From NCBI GenBank assembly GCA_038380795.1, contig CM076267.1, positions 15,483,501-15,547,500 on the forward strand: a DNA stretch of 64,000 nt. Direction: 5' to 3'. The DNA comes from Pyrocephalus nanus. Taxonomy: Eukaryota > Chordata > Aves > Passeriformes > Tyrannidae. The notes beneath the pieces were generated by a model that had not been told where the DNA came from, made no database searches, and saw nothing but the letters and a program-made list of their open reading frames with translations. This document shows, piece after piece, positions 12,361-24,790 of this stretch; within the stretch, counting starts at the first letter, position 1, and each line of letters opens with the position of its first letter. The translations under genes were made by a program, and so were the position numbers.

Positions 12361-12760
12361 CCTTTTCAAAGAGAATCACCTGGCCCATAAATTACAATTT
12401 ATGGTAATTTAAGAAAACAAATTACCAACTCCAGCCTCTGACAGTGTCTAGGAAAGGCAGGATTAAGCACAGCGATTAAAAAAGGAAAGCATTTCCTTGC
12501 CACTTGACTTTGCAGGTGGGATTTCCTCCAATCCCCTCAGGTTTGTGGCTTCACTATGCAGAGCCTTCAAGGGGTTAAACTGGCACAGATGGGGAGGGGG
12601 TTGCAAGCACTGTGAGGCTGGGGGAAGGGCAAGAGGAAATTAGGTGGCTTCTTTCTTTCCACCTTCTTTTTTCTAGTTATCCGTACCAAACCCTCAGAGC
12701 ACCTATATTTAGACTAGGATATATAAAGAGGCACAGATGCACACTTGACACAGGAACATT
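12360..12760 (+). promoter_or_regulatory. Candidate regulatory module: inverted HOX-like pair, G-runs, MEF2 site, TATA motif
   Basis: From left to right: CCATAAATT at 12385-12393 and its reverse complement AATTTATGG at 12396-12404, split by two bases, give two facing CCATAAA words of the kind bound by posterior HOX and CDX proteins. Two GATTAA words lie at about 12463-12479. Runs of G4 and G5 occur near 12592-12601 with another G5 around 12620. A perfect MEF2 consensus CTATATTTAG is at 12703-12712 and TATATAAAG at 12720-12728. If the TATA motif worked, transcription would start near 12750 going right, but no gene-like frame follows. An enhancer is at least as likely as a promoter. Confidence 0.28.
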
Positions 12761-12836
12761 TCCCATTTTCTATTAAATTGACTAATTTTTAGCTTCTGCA
12801 TTGCTTTATTCAGTGATCTGGGATTTGGCCAAGGAC

Positions 12837-12855
12837 AAAAAAAAAAAAAAAAAAA
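12837..12855 (+). repeat. Poly-A run (19)
   Basis: A simple mononucleotide run of 19 A. There is no retroposon body to its left that I can recognise and no obvious target-site duplication, so I do not call it a retrogene tail. Confidence 0.9.
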
Positions 12856-15800
12856 GGCTTTTTAGGGCCACTTACTGAATAAAGATCTTGCCCAAGACTT
12901 AATTACAAATGTGGTGTTCCAGATTAGATAGGCAGTGCTGTTGGACTCAGCAGGGAGATGCTTCAGAGGCCAGGGCCAAACACTTTGGTTTTGTGGGACA
13001 GAAGAAGAGAAATCATGGGGACATTATATCCCCTTCGGTCCTCCTGGGAACACGTCTTCTGCTCATAAGCATGCTATCCTCTTCTCATAGAGGGAAAACT
13101 CTACCAGAGGGCAAGCTGAATTCTTCATCCCTACTCCTCTTCTGATGAGGCCAAAAGTTTACTCCTCAAATGGTCAGAAACTCTCTCCTTTCCAGTTTTA
13201 GTTTTTTCCTGGCCACGCTTATCTTTGTGCCTTCTGGTATGAAACATTTTTACTTCAGCTTAAATAGCTCTTCCCCTTCTGGCATCTTACTTTCTCTAAC
13301 CTCAGCATAGTCACGGAAACTTTCTTGACCCTTGTTTTCCTGCAAAAAAAGCAAGCAAAGTTCCCTGGCTTCTCTTATGAAACAGGGTCTCCAATGCCTT
13401 TTTGCTTCACAAAATCCTACTGTTTTATTCCTGGGCTAACCTCAGTGTTCTGTGTGTACAGAAAAAGGCTTCAAGTCTGATCATGAAACAGAAACTGCTT
13501 CTATTCAAGACCACAGTACCAAGACTGAGGTACCACGGATGACCTCCCAGCAAGTCCTGGGGAAAAAACTCAGAATGAGTTTCAGTCTGTACACATAGCG
13601 TTTTATGTGGGTCTACACCAAGGAACAGCACCCTAAGCCTGTTGACACATGCCTTCCTTGGCTAACATCCCATGTTTCTTCCAAAGCTCCATGGTGCATA
13701 CCAGTAGTAGACATCTCATCTAGCCATGTTAGCATGGCTTCCCTAGCAAGGAAATTCCATGGGACACCCTTTCTACAGACACACACAGGTCAGGAGTCAT
13801 GTGGGGATTACTAAAGCTCCCCACACCAGCCAGCATGACTGTGACATCCACATCTTCCTAACCCTTCCCCGCTATGGACATCTGCTACTACGCTGCCAGC
13901 ACATCAAAGCCCAGGAGTTTGTTCCTCTTGCTGTATTGTGTCCTAACCACTCCTGGCCCAGGCTATATCCTAATTCCTACCAGTTTAGCCTCTCTGGTCT
14001 TCAGATTGTGTGGTCTCCCCATCCCAGGCAGACTGAGCAGGTTCACTGGAAGCATCTGGGGAGTTACCAGCTGGCCAGGGTTGAGGCTACAGGAGAGGGT
14101 GCAGTCAATGCTTCTTGATGCTGCTGTGACTAAGGTGGCAAAGGAAAAGTGTGAGCTTCTCTGAGTTCAGAAATACTAGACAATAGTGATGATGCATTAT
14201 GGAAAGTGCCATCTGGCCAGAGCTGAGCTTGCCATAGCAGTACCCTGACATCAAGTTTCCATTACGTTTTTGTTGCCATTTCCAAGTATAATCATCTTTT
14301 TCCTGGGAAAGAGGAAGTGTTGAATACGTAATATATTTATTTCCCAATGAGAATTTCTGTGGGGTTTTCTAAAAATTGAAGGAAGGGGGGGAGAGATCTG
14401 CTTGCTTGCTTCCTTGACTTTCTTTCCTTTCTTTCTTTTGTATCTCTCTTTATTTCAAATACAATTATTTTTTTTCACTGAAACATATCTCTCCCCTCCC
14501 CTTTCACTTCCTCACCAGGTCTGACCTGCATTTTCTTAGGCACAGATGAATAATTTAAGATGTCCAACTTAGCCTGCCTGAACTGAGTCTATTTTCCAGG
14601 AGATAAACGTACAGCACTTTATGAAAACCCAGTTCCTGGGTTCTCTCTCTCAAGATGTCCCACATTAATTCCTTTGTAACAGAAGAGTCAAAATCTCAAT
14701 AATTTCAGAAAACATTGGTCATTATCTTTGCATAGTGATGGCAGGAATCTGAGCTTTAAAGCAAACAAAATTTATTCCTTAAAAAAACCCATAAACTTGA
14801 GAGATGCCAGCATATTTATTCCTAAACAAAACTTCTCTAGCTCAACCCTGGACTTCCCAACAAGCAGTTTTGCAAGTGAACTTTATAGTATGACATCAGT
14901 GAACAGATGGCAGGCAAAGCTGTTGGCAGAGTGATGAGAAAGCTGGCCATTTATAATGGAAAATGTCCTGATAAAATGGAATGCGCTTATTTTATTCCAT
15001 GGTAATGTTTATAAAATTCCTTTCCTCAGGCTTCTTCGAGGATCTTTTCATCATTATTGCATTATTATTAATAATAAAACATATAAAGGAAAAAATGTGC
15101 AAAACAAACGACATTTTAAATACCCCAGAGGGAAAGGGAAAGGTTTTCAGCACCAGTAGGGTTGATTGCATTGTGGTGATTTGTTACAAGCTTTACAGTT
15201 ACAATCCGTGATGGCACAGACATTTCTTCTAACAGGGTTAATCGTATAATAACACTCAGTAACTGGCAGGCCTTCACCCTTCAAGGGAGGACACTGGAGT
15301 GTGAAGGCATGCACAGCTGCTGCCAAATTTCTGTACCTTGAGAATCTCTGAATGCTGATGTGCCTCAAGTCTTTCAAAGGCAGGCTTTGAGCTGGATGCA
15401 ATTCAAGATGGGTCCATTATGTGAGTGCTGGGGAACAAAGATGGGCCTTTAAAACAGCCTGATGCTGTTGAGGAATAGTTTTTGCCTTGAAAAGCCAACT
15501 CCAGGTATTGCAAGCTAATGTCAGTAAAATTCATTCTAATAAAATTTTCTGGAAATTTCTAGTGATGACACAGGACATAAAGCTCAGAAGGAAAAGATTC
15601 CTCTTATACATAACCACTGGAAATTCTGCACTAGTGCCTGACAGGAGGAGACACAGGATGTATTGAGGGTGGGATTCCTTGACCCACCACAGTGCTGAGT
15701 CACAGCATAGAGAAAGGAGACATTTATTCCCACTCCTCCACATTCCACCCTATTTGCCTTAATTCCAGGAGCTCAAAACCAAATAGGCTTTGCTGAACCT

Positions 15801-16030
15801 AAAATTTCTTACAAAGTGATTTCACTTTGATAAGACAGGATGAAGACATGTGGTTTGGATCAATCCCAACACGTTGCCTGCATACACAGCCCCACCAAAC
15901 TGAGAGAGAAAGCAGTGACAAGGTATAAAAGTAAAAAAAAGCAGGGGAGCAATTAATAAGAAGAATTAAAGGGTTACTATCAGGTAGTCCTTATCAGTCC
16001 TTATCTCCCAGCCATTTGTAAAAGCAGTTT
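12855..16030. other. Non-coding stretch, no gene seen
   Basis: Several frames of 60-120 codons overlap in 13605-14164, a GC-richer patch, in two forward frames that share the same bases. They match no family I know and are best read as chance. A C/T-rich stretch with CTTGCTTG and CTTTC units lies at about 14398-14440. The 14940-15120 part is AT-rich. I see no RNA gene. Confidence 0.65.
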
Positions 16031-16034
16031 ATAT

Positions 16035-16130
16035 CATTTTTGCCATTGTATAGACAGTGAAACTGAAGTCAAGGGAGATCAAACAATATGGTTGCCTTGC
16101 CAGGCAGTAGTAAATTTAGGAAGCTGTTCA
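16035..16130 (-). mobile_element. Possible MIR (CORE-SINE) relic, reverse orientation
   Basis: The words around 16041-16070 (GCCATTGTATAGACAGTGAAACTGAAG) followed by a CTTGCC...GGCAGTAG segment run in the order expected for the reverse complement of the MIR central and 3' part (CCATTTTACAGATGAGGAAACTGAGG, then CTTGCCCAAGGTCACACAGCTAG). Similarity is patchy, as expected for a relic this old. A profile search is needed to separate it from chance. Confidence 0.4.
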
Positions 16131-19100
16131 GTCTTTACGTGTTATATTCTGACACAATGCATCCATCAAAATAAAAATCTGAGAAAATAGAACTTGTCCC
16201 AGGACAAAATGATAGGAATCAAAAAGTTTATTATCTTTCAGAATAAAACTATCTGGGTAGACAGACTCTGTTTCCAATCTATTTAGCAATAAAGAACAGA
16301 GAGGGCAGCTATGATCCCATGCTATCCACTCATGACCAACAGGCAGTGACCTTCTGGTGTGTTACAGCAACATAGCTAAACAAACAACGTGCTGTTCCAG
16401 CCCCCCTCGGGGCAGATTCCTTGGTGGGGACAATCTATTTCCAGCATTTCCATATCTAGATCTGGAAGTCATTATATCCACCTATTCCTACAGTGAACCA
16501 CCATGAGTATATCTAAAGTCTCTATCTCATCCTGAACAACATGCCAGAGACCAGCTGTGCTGGAGGAAACATGTTTTCTAGTAGAGTCAAATCTTCTTAG
16601 GCACGGAAGACCAGCTAGTCTGGGTGAACTGGATGCTGAATTCACAGCATGCTCCAGGGCCATGCCTGAATTCCGCCATATCACCATTTTACATTGCTTC
16701 CTGCTTCCCCCTTTTCACAATCCTGAGATGTCCTCAATTTACCTGCAGATACGTTAAGAAAGCTCTTATCTTTTGGGCAAAATCTCAACTTGGAAAAGCC
16801 ACAGGAACTATAAACTATACTTCAGCAAATTGCCTTAAGCTCTCCAGCTCACTGTGGTTTGATCCCCTGCCTAGTGGACCATTCCTAGCCCTCAAATTCA
16901 TCCGCAAAATATTTTTTTCCAGTTTCCTTCCATCTGCAGCATTTTCTGTTCCACCTCCTCTATACAGCTCTGCTGCCGTGGGACAACAATTGTGACAACA
17001 ATAAAATCTCACAGCAACAACCGTGTGTTTAATTTCAGGCTCTGCTGTGGTCACTTCCCTACTGAACAGGGTAGAGAGACATGGACACGGGCACTGGGTT
17101 CCATCTCTCTCCACCGAGGATCTAACATCCTGTCCTCAGCTCATACATTTTGTATCTGCCACTGTTTCTGCCAAAAACAGCTTCATTTTACAGGACAGGA
17201 ATGAGAAAAAATAAGAAAGGAAGAAGATGAGGAAGGAAGATTTTTAAAGGGCAGCCAAGATAATTCCTTCTGGATGTTTTGATCTTTTTAAATAATTTGT
17301 TCTTGAAGAAACTACATTCTAGTAGCCCTCTGCAAGAGAGGGCCTACTGGAACAAAATCTTATCCCTATAGGAAAGAAGAAGGTGCATGATGATATTATT
17401 CTTTTCTGACTCTAAAAGCAAAGGAATTACTGGAAGAGAAAACCCTACTAGGAACAAGAGGAGATTAATCCTTTTTCAGGTCTATTGCAGTACTTTCTTT
17501 CAGATATGGGCAGATATGTAGGAAATACCACAAAGTTTCAAAATTGGGTTCAGATGGAACAATCAACTCTGAATCCAAAACCAGCCGCTAAAAATCATTT
17601 TCCCAGAACCTCCTTCTTGCTTTCATTTCTACAGCCAGGAATCATATCACCAATTCAGGGCACTGCAGCAGCTCCACCTCTGTCCTCTGCTTGCTCAGAT
17701 CTACCTCCAGCCAGCCTGTGTTCATACCTAAAAGCTTCTTTGTGCATTATCCAGATTCAGTTAGCTATCCCCCAGAGGCATGGTCCTCTTCTGTCTCCTT
17801 GCTGATGGGGTGGGCATGCAGCTCTGGAGCTCAGTAAACAAAGCTTACACCTTTCAATACGAAAAGCCAACCACGAGCATAACTTCCACTTTGTTTGCCA
17901 GGGTGTTCCTAGTCTGAGCCCTCCTAACTCATGCCAGTGTCAGAGACCTGCTCTGGTATGCAAGGAGGTAGCACTGAGATGCACCATTTCGAAGATCCAA
18001 TTGAAAGTCATAAAGGCTCTTTAACACCATAGCTTTCATGGAGTAACTCCAGGTTTACATCAGGTTTGACAACAACAAATGGAGCAACTCCTTCATTTTT
18101 GTTTCCTGAATTTAGCACTGCTTCCGATTCATGTTCCCAGTTTGTACCCTACTAAAACTCCAGACTTTTAAGTTCTGTTTTCTGTAGAGCTGTATTATTT
18201 TCTCCATGCCAGTGGGGACATTTCTGTAGAAGTCTATCTTGGCTCGTTACCATTCTCCTAGTTCCAGGGTTTTTTTGATGTTGAAGGTCTCAAACCGTGA
18301 AACTCATTCTGGGTTATAGAAAGCTCAAAAATTTCTTTTATATTCGGTGGGTTTCTAGAAGAGATACAGGTCTCATACCTATTTTTCCAACCGAAGTGAT
18401 TACTCAAATGTTTTAGGTCCTACAGCTGGCTTGAATTTGACCTCCACTGCAATGACAACCTACAAGAAGAATGGAATGAAATAACAATTTTGAAACACGC
18501 TGATTTTTTTATCTTTGCTGAACAGTTCAAGTGAAGTTCTGTTTAACAAAGAGAGCAGGAAGAATTCTGCATAAGTCTCAATAGCACTTACCCACTATTA
18601 CCATATAGTTATGCTTCAAAGATCCCATTTGGTGTTGTACGGCAATGGAGGACATTTAATATATGTTCTGACCACTCTGAGACTGCTTTATTTATTGCAA
18701 CAAGTCTAAAAATGTTCATCCAGAAAATTAAATTTATTTTAAAAGACCATCGTTAGTGAAGCAGCTGCTGAAGAGCCTGCAATCTGAACAGCATCTACTG
18801 AAGCTGAGAAAGCAACAGGACTGTGATTTTGGTCACATTACTGTGACAGCTGAGCCAGTAACCAAAAATTCAGAAATTAGCGTAAAATGATGCCACTAGA
18901 CTATGAAATTCAACTATTGTGCTGTTGACATTTTCTTGCCATTTTGATCTGAAAAGAATCAAAATGCCTTTAGTCATTTAGACTGTACTTTAAACACAAC
19001 CCTATTTTCATTTCAATGTTGTTGATACATGTAGTTGTAATATTCTCCATGCATGTTTCTTGTCAATAAGATTAAGAAAAAACCTATTTATAGATTTCCC

Positions 19101-20980
19101 CTCTTAAAAACTGCTGCATAAAAACTGAGTTGTTTGATCAGAATGATAATACAAATGGCTCTGCTCCCCAGCTAAGTTCTAGCCCCTAAAAATCAAGAGC
19201 CTAACTCTGCAAAGCTCAGACTCCTAGCAATAATATTCTGCTCTATGCTTCTGAGCATACAGCCAGCACTGGCTGGCAATGCCTGGCATAGCCTTATTTA
19301 GGCAGAGCACAGGAACAGCCAAGAGACACTCATGCCCCAAGGTCTCAGACCAGACGAAAGGTTCTGACATGAGACTTTGCTGCCCTTGGGAGCCCAAGTA
19401 ACACAGCAGTCACTGCATTTGGAAAGATTTGTATGCCTTGCACAGCAGATTAACATTTTGTCTCTTTAAACAGGGATCTGCACACTGTTGTGTTATTTCT
19501 TGGCCAGGTAAAGGTTATTTCTTGGCCTGGCTGTACACCAGGACTTTATATACATAGTTTTTGACCGCTGGGCCAGAGTATGTTTGTTATTTGTAAGCAA
19601 GCATGCAGACGCTTATCAACAAGATTTAGCACAAGATCTAGTGCCCTGGCTCTCCGGTTTGTTGGAGCAGACAATGGATTATCCACCAAGTCATACAAAA
19701 AATAATTTCCTTTGCATCTTTTGGGGGTGTAGAAAAAACATAATTGTTTTTCTAACAGTGATTGTTTCCTTCTCCATGTGAGACTGCAAAATGCCTTACC
19801 ACAAATAAAAGCATGATCTATTATATCTCAGTTCCTTCAATTTTCCTTCTACCACTTCTTCCTAGAGCTATTTTTCCCCACCCTGACTCCAGTGATGAGA
19901 TGACTTCATCAGATTTGTATTCAGGCCTTCCTTACATGATTCAGTCAGGTGTTACTCATATGTCTACATCAAAGCTACACAGAAGGGGAGTTAAATCCCT
20001 ACTTCTCCAGAGAGTGCTTTTATGCCCCTTCCACCAAATTAGCACTGGCAGAAAAGGGAAGGCAGTGACACACTTGACCATACTGCTCTCTACTAAGTGT
20101 GTGTCTAACTCCTATTAGAGGATTTTGCCCTGTAATTACAGCATGACTTAGTCCAGCATTAAAAAGCTAATGTGGCTAAAATTAAGACAGGACTTTTTTG
20201 AGTCCTAAAGGATTTTATCAGTCCACAAGTTTTCTTAGGGGGCTTCAGGAGGTCAAACTCAAAGAGACAAATCCACCATTGGAGCTATATATTCATCCCA
20301 GCTAGGTGCTGAGGAAACTGCTTCTCTATCCCATCATTCCACTACTACATTCTGGGTCTATATTAATAGGTTCAGGCAATACAGCCTTCATTTCCAAGGG
20401 GGATTCTTGTTTGTATATTTGTCCCTGTAATTGCAATATTCACAGTTTTATGCCAGACTAGATAAGTGTGGTAGATACTTATTTTGGAGCTCATTGAGTT
20501 TGACAGCTCCCTGCAACCTCCAAGCAATGTTTGTTATGCCCACATGTCCCTTTCTAAGCAATTAGCATAACCTAGCAGATACGGGTAATTTGGGACTTCT
20601 ACAACAGTCTTGTCTTTCATTTTTCTCTTATCAGTTTTCAAGGTGAAACTTGGACAACATCCAGCCTTTTCCCCTTTAAATTTATTGGAATACAATGGAT
20701 TGTCTATTCCATTGTTCTTGCTAATACTTGAAGTGTTCCTCCATCCCTCAAACAGCTTTGATGTCATCTAGCTCCACTTGAAGGGGAAAGAATGTGTTTG
20801 GGAATAATTAACAAGCTAAAAATTACTTTGTCAGAACATTTGCGTTATTGAATTACTTGCAGCTACCAGCTTTAGAGAGCTGAGACAGTGGCTGTGCACA
20901 AGTAGAGCCCTTTAAAGGGAAAAAAAGAATAGCCTTTTTGAGAAGCACATAAAGTTGGATTTAACAGGGGCAGGTTAATC
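16130..20980. other. Non-coding stretch, no gene seen
   Basis: Frames around 16472-17214 overlap on both strands and share no homology I recognise. A two-copy 22-bp tandem repeat is at 19493-19530. The 18000-19130 region has few long frames and no clear motif cluster. Around 20790-20890 the sequence carries AATAATTAAC and GAATTACTTG words that could belong to a conserved element, but I cannot support a boundary. Confidence 0.65.
19493..19530. repeat. Two-copy 22-bp tandem repeat
   Basis: TTATTTCTTGGCCAGG starts at 19493 and recurs as TTATTTCTTGGCCTGG at 19515-19530, giving a 22-bp period with one substitution in the 16 compared bases. It is a short local duplication without evident function. 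Confidence 0.8.
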
Positions 20981-20984
20981 TCCT

Positions 20985-21055
20985 GATTTTGCCTCAAAAT
21001 TCTCATGTAACCTCAGGCACATCATTTAGTCTACCTACACTTCAGCCCCTCACAA
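20985..21055 (+). mobile_element. Possible MIR relic, forward orientation
   Basis: The segment ATGTAACCTCAGGCACATCATTTAGTCTACCTACACTTCAG follows, with gaps and substitutions, the MIR core order TGTGACCTTGGGCAAGTCACTTAACCTCTCTGTGCCTCAG. The upstream and downstream parts of the family are not clear. It could be a coincidental pyrimidine-rich match. Confidence 0.3.
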
Positions 21056-21940
21056 AAAATCCCCCTGCTGATCCTTGACTCATTATAGTATAAGCAAATA
21101 TTAACATTGCAACAGAGCTGTCTCTTAACCTGCATTCCTACCTCATCCAGCATGAGAGTCCTGTATTTTGTCAGTGCCTCTAAGCACTGCTTTAGCACAA
21201 ATAATACTCAACTCAAAAGTCTTTCTTTCTTCCCTCTTATGTAGAGCATTGTTGTTTTGAGGAGATGGAATAATAAAACCACCAGCCTTTATAACAAGGA
21301 CTGTGAGCAATCAATACCAAAAAAAAAGTCAACTAACATATGGCTCTTTTTTCTGCCACTACAAAGCAGGAATAAAGGCACTTTTGTTGTCCCTCCACAA
21401 TTGATTTAGAAACTCAATCACTTAGTCTCTTGCTTCATAGGGAGAACAAGCAAATATATAGAGGATTGCTTTAAAACTGCACTTTAGTATGGGATAATTT
21501 CATAGAAAAGAAATAGTTCTGGCCTTAATAAATTGCATTTCACGACTGGCTTTCCAAGCAGTTGAGCTATCTCACCCCTGTAACTAAGATAGCTGTTCCA
21601 TCAGCTGTGCCAGGATCTAGCCTGAGGCTCTTGGAGATTTAACCTTTTCAAGCCGCAGTGAAGAACCTAAGATCAGATTTAGAAACCCAGTTTACCTTCA
21701 GCTCTTCAAATTTTTGCTTTAATGGATCAGACTAGCTATTCTGTGCCTGAACAATTGTACAGACAAGAGCCTATATATACAAGGTCACACTCAGTAAGAA
21801 ATTACGCTTGATAGTAAAAAAGGAGAAGCTAAAGAAATAAACAAAAAAGTCTTTTTGCATAGCCCACTGTCCTGTAACACAAGCCCCTCGAGTCTCCCTT
21901 CTCTTCAAGCCCCAAAACCTCCCCCCTCTCTACTTCATCC
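21055..21940. other. Non-coding stretch, no gene seen
   Basis: Mixed AT-rich sequence with a short A-run at about 21319. I see no frame of note, RNA gene or repeat family. Confidence 0.65.
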
Positions 21941-22030
21941 CTTTTAAATCAAAGCTAGACCTGGCAACATCTGTGGCTCATTAATATTATCTCCAGTGTC
22001 TGTGGCTCATTGCTCTTATATAAACCCTCA
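21940..22030 (+). promoter_or_regulatory. Duplicated 13-mer beside a TATA motif
   Basis: TCTGTGGCTCATT occurs at 21970-21982 and again, unchanged, at 21999-22011, a start-to-start distance of 29 bases. TATATAAAC follows at 22017-22025. Two copies of a possible factor-binding word just upstream of a TATA motif is a promoter-like arrangement, but no gene-like frame follows to the right. It could equally be a partial local duplication in an enhancer. Confidence 0.2.
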
Positions 22031-24735
22031 TCTTAGGCTAGCTTGTATCCTATGAGATGCTTTGTCAGAGGAAGGTTGGTAGTATTTTAGAGGGAGGAGC
22101 AGTGCCTCCCTTGGGAAGAAAATAGTGAAGTGTAAAAATGTTTTTCATTTCTACAAAGCTGCTGTTAATGGTCTGTTGTAGCAACAGGAAATGTTTCTGT
22201 AAGGAAGCAGAAGAAAATCAGGTCTGTCCTAGATGTCTGAAAGCCTAGGTAGGCAAATTTTGTCTATTGTTGTATTGCTCTCTGCTGTATGAACTCCTAA
22301 GGGGGACTTACACCTGGTAATGGAATGATTTCTTAGAGCAGTTCTTATTTCTTCACTAATACATTTTATTACAAAAGCTGCATTGTACCTGTTTATCTTA
22401 TGCCTTTTTAGTATTCCTATACTTTCACCTGAAGGAAACGGCAGAGCATGCAATGTGAAGAAGCAGCAAAGATTAAAAATCCTTAGGAAGCTAGCAAATG
22501 AAGGAGACATTGGTTGCAGTGGGTGGAGAGGGATGGGTTGTCCTTGACAACTAACATAGCCAAGCATGGCATGTGTGAGAGCTATTTGCTTGTCTTTCAG
22601 CTCCCCAAAGGAAATATCTGGTGTTTGGACTGAGAGACACCCAAAGCCATGCACCATCATTCAGCATCCTTATTTTATTGTCTCTGCAGAGAACTGTAAG
22701 CTCTGAACACAGATCATTCTGCTAAATGAGTTTGTATGTGTATTAAATCCTGTATTGAGCACACTTGTATTAAGCTCAGCTGTGTTGTATTTATTCTGTT
22801 GAAAAACAAAAGAATGCTGTGCCTTCCTAAGGAGTTAATCCACTGCCTCTGACCCTGTGGTCTGCCTCAGAAGCTATAGTTAAAACTCTGCCTTTAACCA
22901 CATCCTCTGTGTGTTATGTGTTGAGTTTGTGCTGCTTTGTGTTTCTTTCTCTCCTGACTGTGAGGTGAATAAAAGGTGAGAGGGAAGCCATTGGGAAGTG
23001 TGGCTAAGGAAGGGAAAATACAACATATCAGCCAGACCACCCAGTTGTCACTAAGTTGGAAGGTGTCAAAATGTAAATAGAGGTTGCTGTCACTGTTCAG
23101 GTTTTAAAAAAAAAAAAAAATTAAATTGGTAATTCAATTTAATGTGTAGGGGGAACAAAATCTTGATGATTTAAGTGTGTAATGAGATCTGAAAACTTTG
23201 AGGGCCAGACATTGTAACAGGATGCATAAACATGAATTTCTAAATAACATGTGTCAAGTGCTGATGTCCTGATTTGAACTCTAATGCTAGCTGAGGAGGT
23301 AGCACAAGATGTTTGCTTCATACCCCCAGCCTACATGCACCCCCAGTGCCCCCACGGCCTGTGCATGGTTGTTCTCTCTTTCTACTTCAGTTTAGAATTC
23401 TTCTTTGAACTTTAGGTCTCATTATTTTTGGACTTGTCACTTTGTTTGGAAAGATTTATTTCCACTGTTCCTTCTCTGTTCTTTCCCTGCCTCTTCTCCT
23501 CTGGATGCTTTTTTGGCAAAGCCCGCTGCTATTTTTTATGACTTTGTGTACTGTTTCAAAACAGTAAAATGTTTTTGAAGCAAGATGATCCTGTGTTGCT
23601 ATGTTCATGCAGTAGCTCTTCCACCTCTGCTCAGTTTTAAAAGGCTTGAGCTAAACTTCTGGTTTTCAGTGCTCATTAAGAAAATAAGTCACTCCAAATT
23701 GCAACACTTTAAAAAAAAAATCAACTTTTCTGTGTATCATAATCTTAGTGAGGTTTTCTTACTTTCCTCCATGACAGCAAGCCAGATGTCTTTTTGTGAT
23801 TACACACTTTTACTCACACATACGAGTAAAAAGGAGCAGTCCTGATACTTCTACCAGATGAAGTTGGCTTAAATTGGTGGTGTAAGAGGGACAGATGGCC
23901 AGTGTGATTTCTGAGTTGCCACTTCCTTTGGACACCAAGACTAAGGCTAAAATATTTGTCCCTGTGTATTTTGGATCATGTTGTACCATTCTAGTGACAA
24001 GTGGACTGATTTCACTTGGAAGTTGGAGGCAAAGATCTAAACCTAATTTTAGTAGCTCAAAAATCATGCCAGTATATAAATATACATGTAAATAGATTTG
24101 ATTGGCTGAAATGGTTTTCCTTTAGTACTCTGGGGTAAGGCTTGTCCTGTGTCTACAGGCTCCAAGAAGCTCTTGAAAACTCTTCATTTTATTCAGTACA
24201 CTAAATGATAGCAATAGAGTTTTATATCAAGATTATTTGGAGAAGTTGTCTCTGTGTACTTAGCCAGTCTAGCTTGAGTGTTAATTTTATATTGGGGTGG
24301 GTAACAAAGCTCAGAATCCTGTGCTTATAATGGGAATAAAAACAACTATTAAAGTTGGATTTTTATTTCTTCTCAACTGGTTTTTTTTTTTACTAAATTG
24401 AGGCATCAGTAAAAACAGTCTTTCTCACTTTTTCCAGTTGATTTTTTTGTTTATTTGTTTGTGTGTTTCTTTGTAGAACTGCTTTTTGAGGTGCTGAGAT
24501 TGCTGCACAGTATTGGTCTGTGTTAAGGGTTTAAACACAGATAAGGAAGATGATGCATGAATAATAGTTAAATTAGAAAAATAATCATGGGATGTGCTCT
24601 TCAATGAAAAAAAAAAAAAAAAAAAGCTGTAAGAGAAGTACCATTCTGTTTTATACTAAGGGATAGCATAGTCTTACCTGCCAGGAGTGTAAACTCACCA
24701 CGAATATAAGAGGTCCATCCCTGATGGAGCTTTTC
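22030..24735. other. Non-coding stretch, no gene seen
   Basis: The minus-strand 143-codon frame at 22229-22660 is the second longest in the window. Its product has no signal peptide, low-complexity pattern or family motif I can name. Simple runs include about 15 A at 23106-23120 and 19 A at 24607-24625. TG-rich T-runs lie at about 24441-24470. I see no RNA gene. Confidence 0.65.
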
Positions 24736-24739
24736 CCGA

Positions 24740-24790
24740 TTTTGAGCCTCAGTTTTCCCATCACAAGAATAGAAAGATCCTAACCTGTAT
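24740..24790 (+). mobile_element. Possible MIR relic, forward orientation
   Basis: TGAGCCTCAGTTTTCCCATCACAAGAATAGAAAGATCCTAACCTG parallels the MIR stretch TGTGCCTCAGTTTCCTCATCTGTAAAATGGGGATAATAATACCTACCT over about 45 bases. Only this core is readable, so the call is tentative. Confidence 0.3.

Noticed and set aside
12837..12855. Poly-A run as the tail of a processed pseudogene
   Set aside because: No intron-less gene-like sequence precedes it and I see no flanking target-site duplication.
22229..22660. Minus-strand 143-codon frame
   Set aside because: There is no recognisable motif, no codon or composition contrast with the flanks, and the length is within chance.
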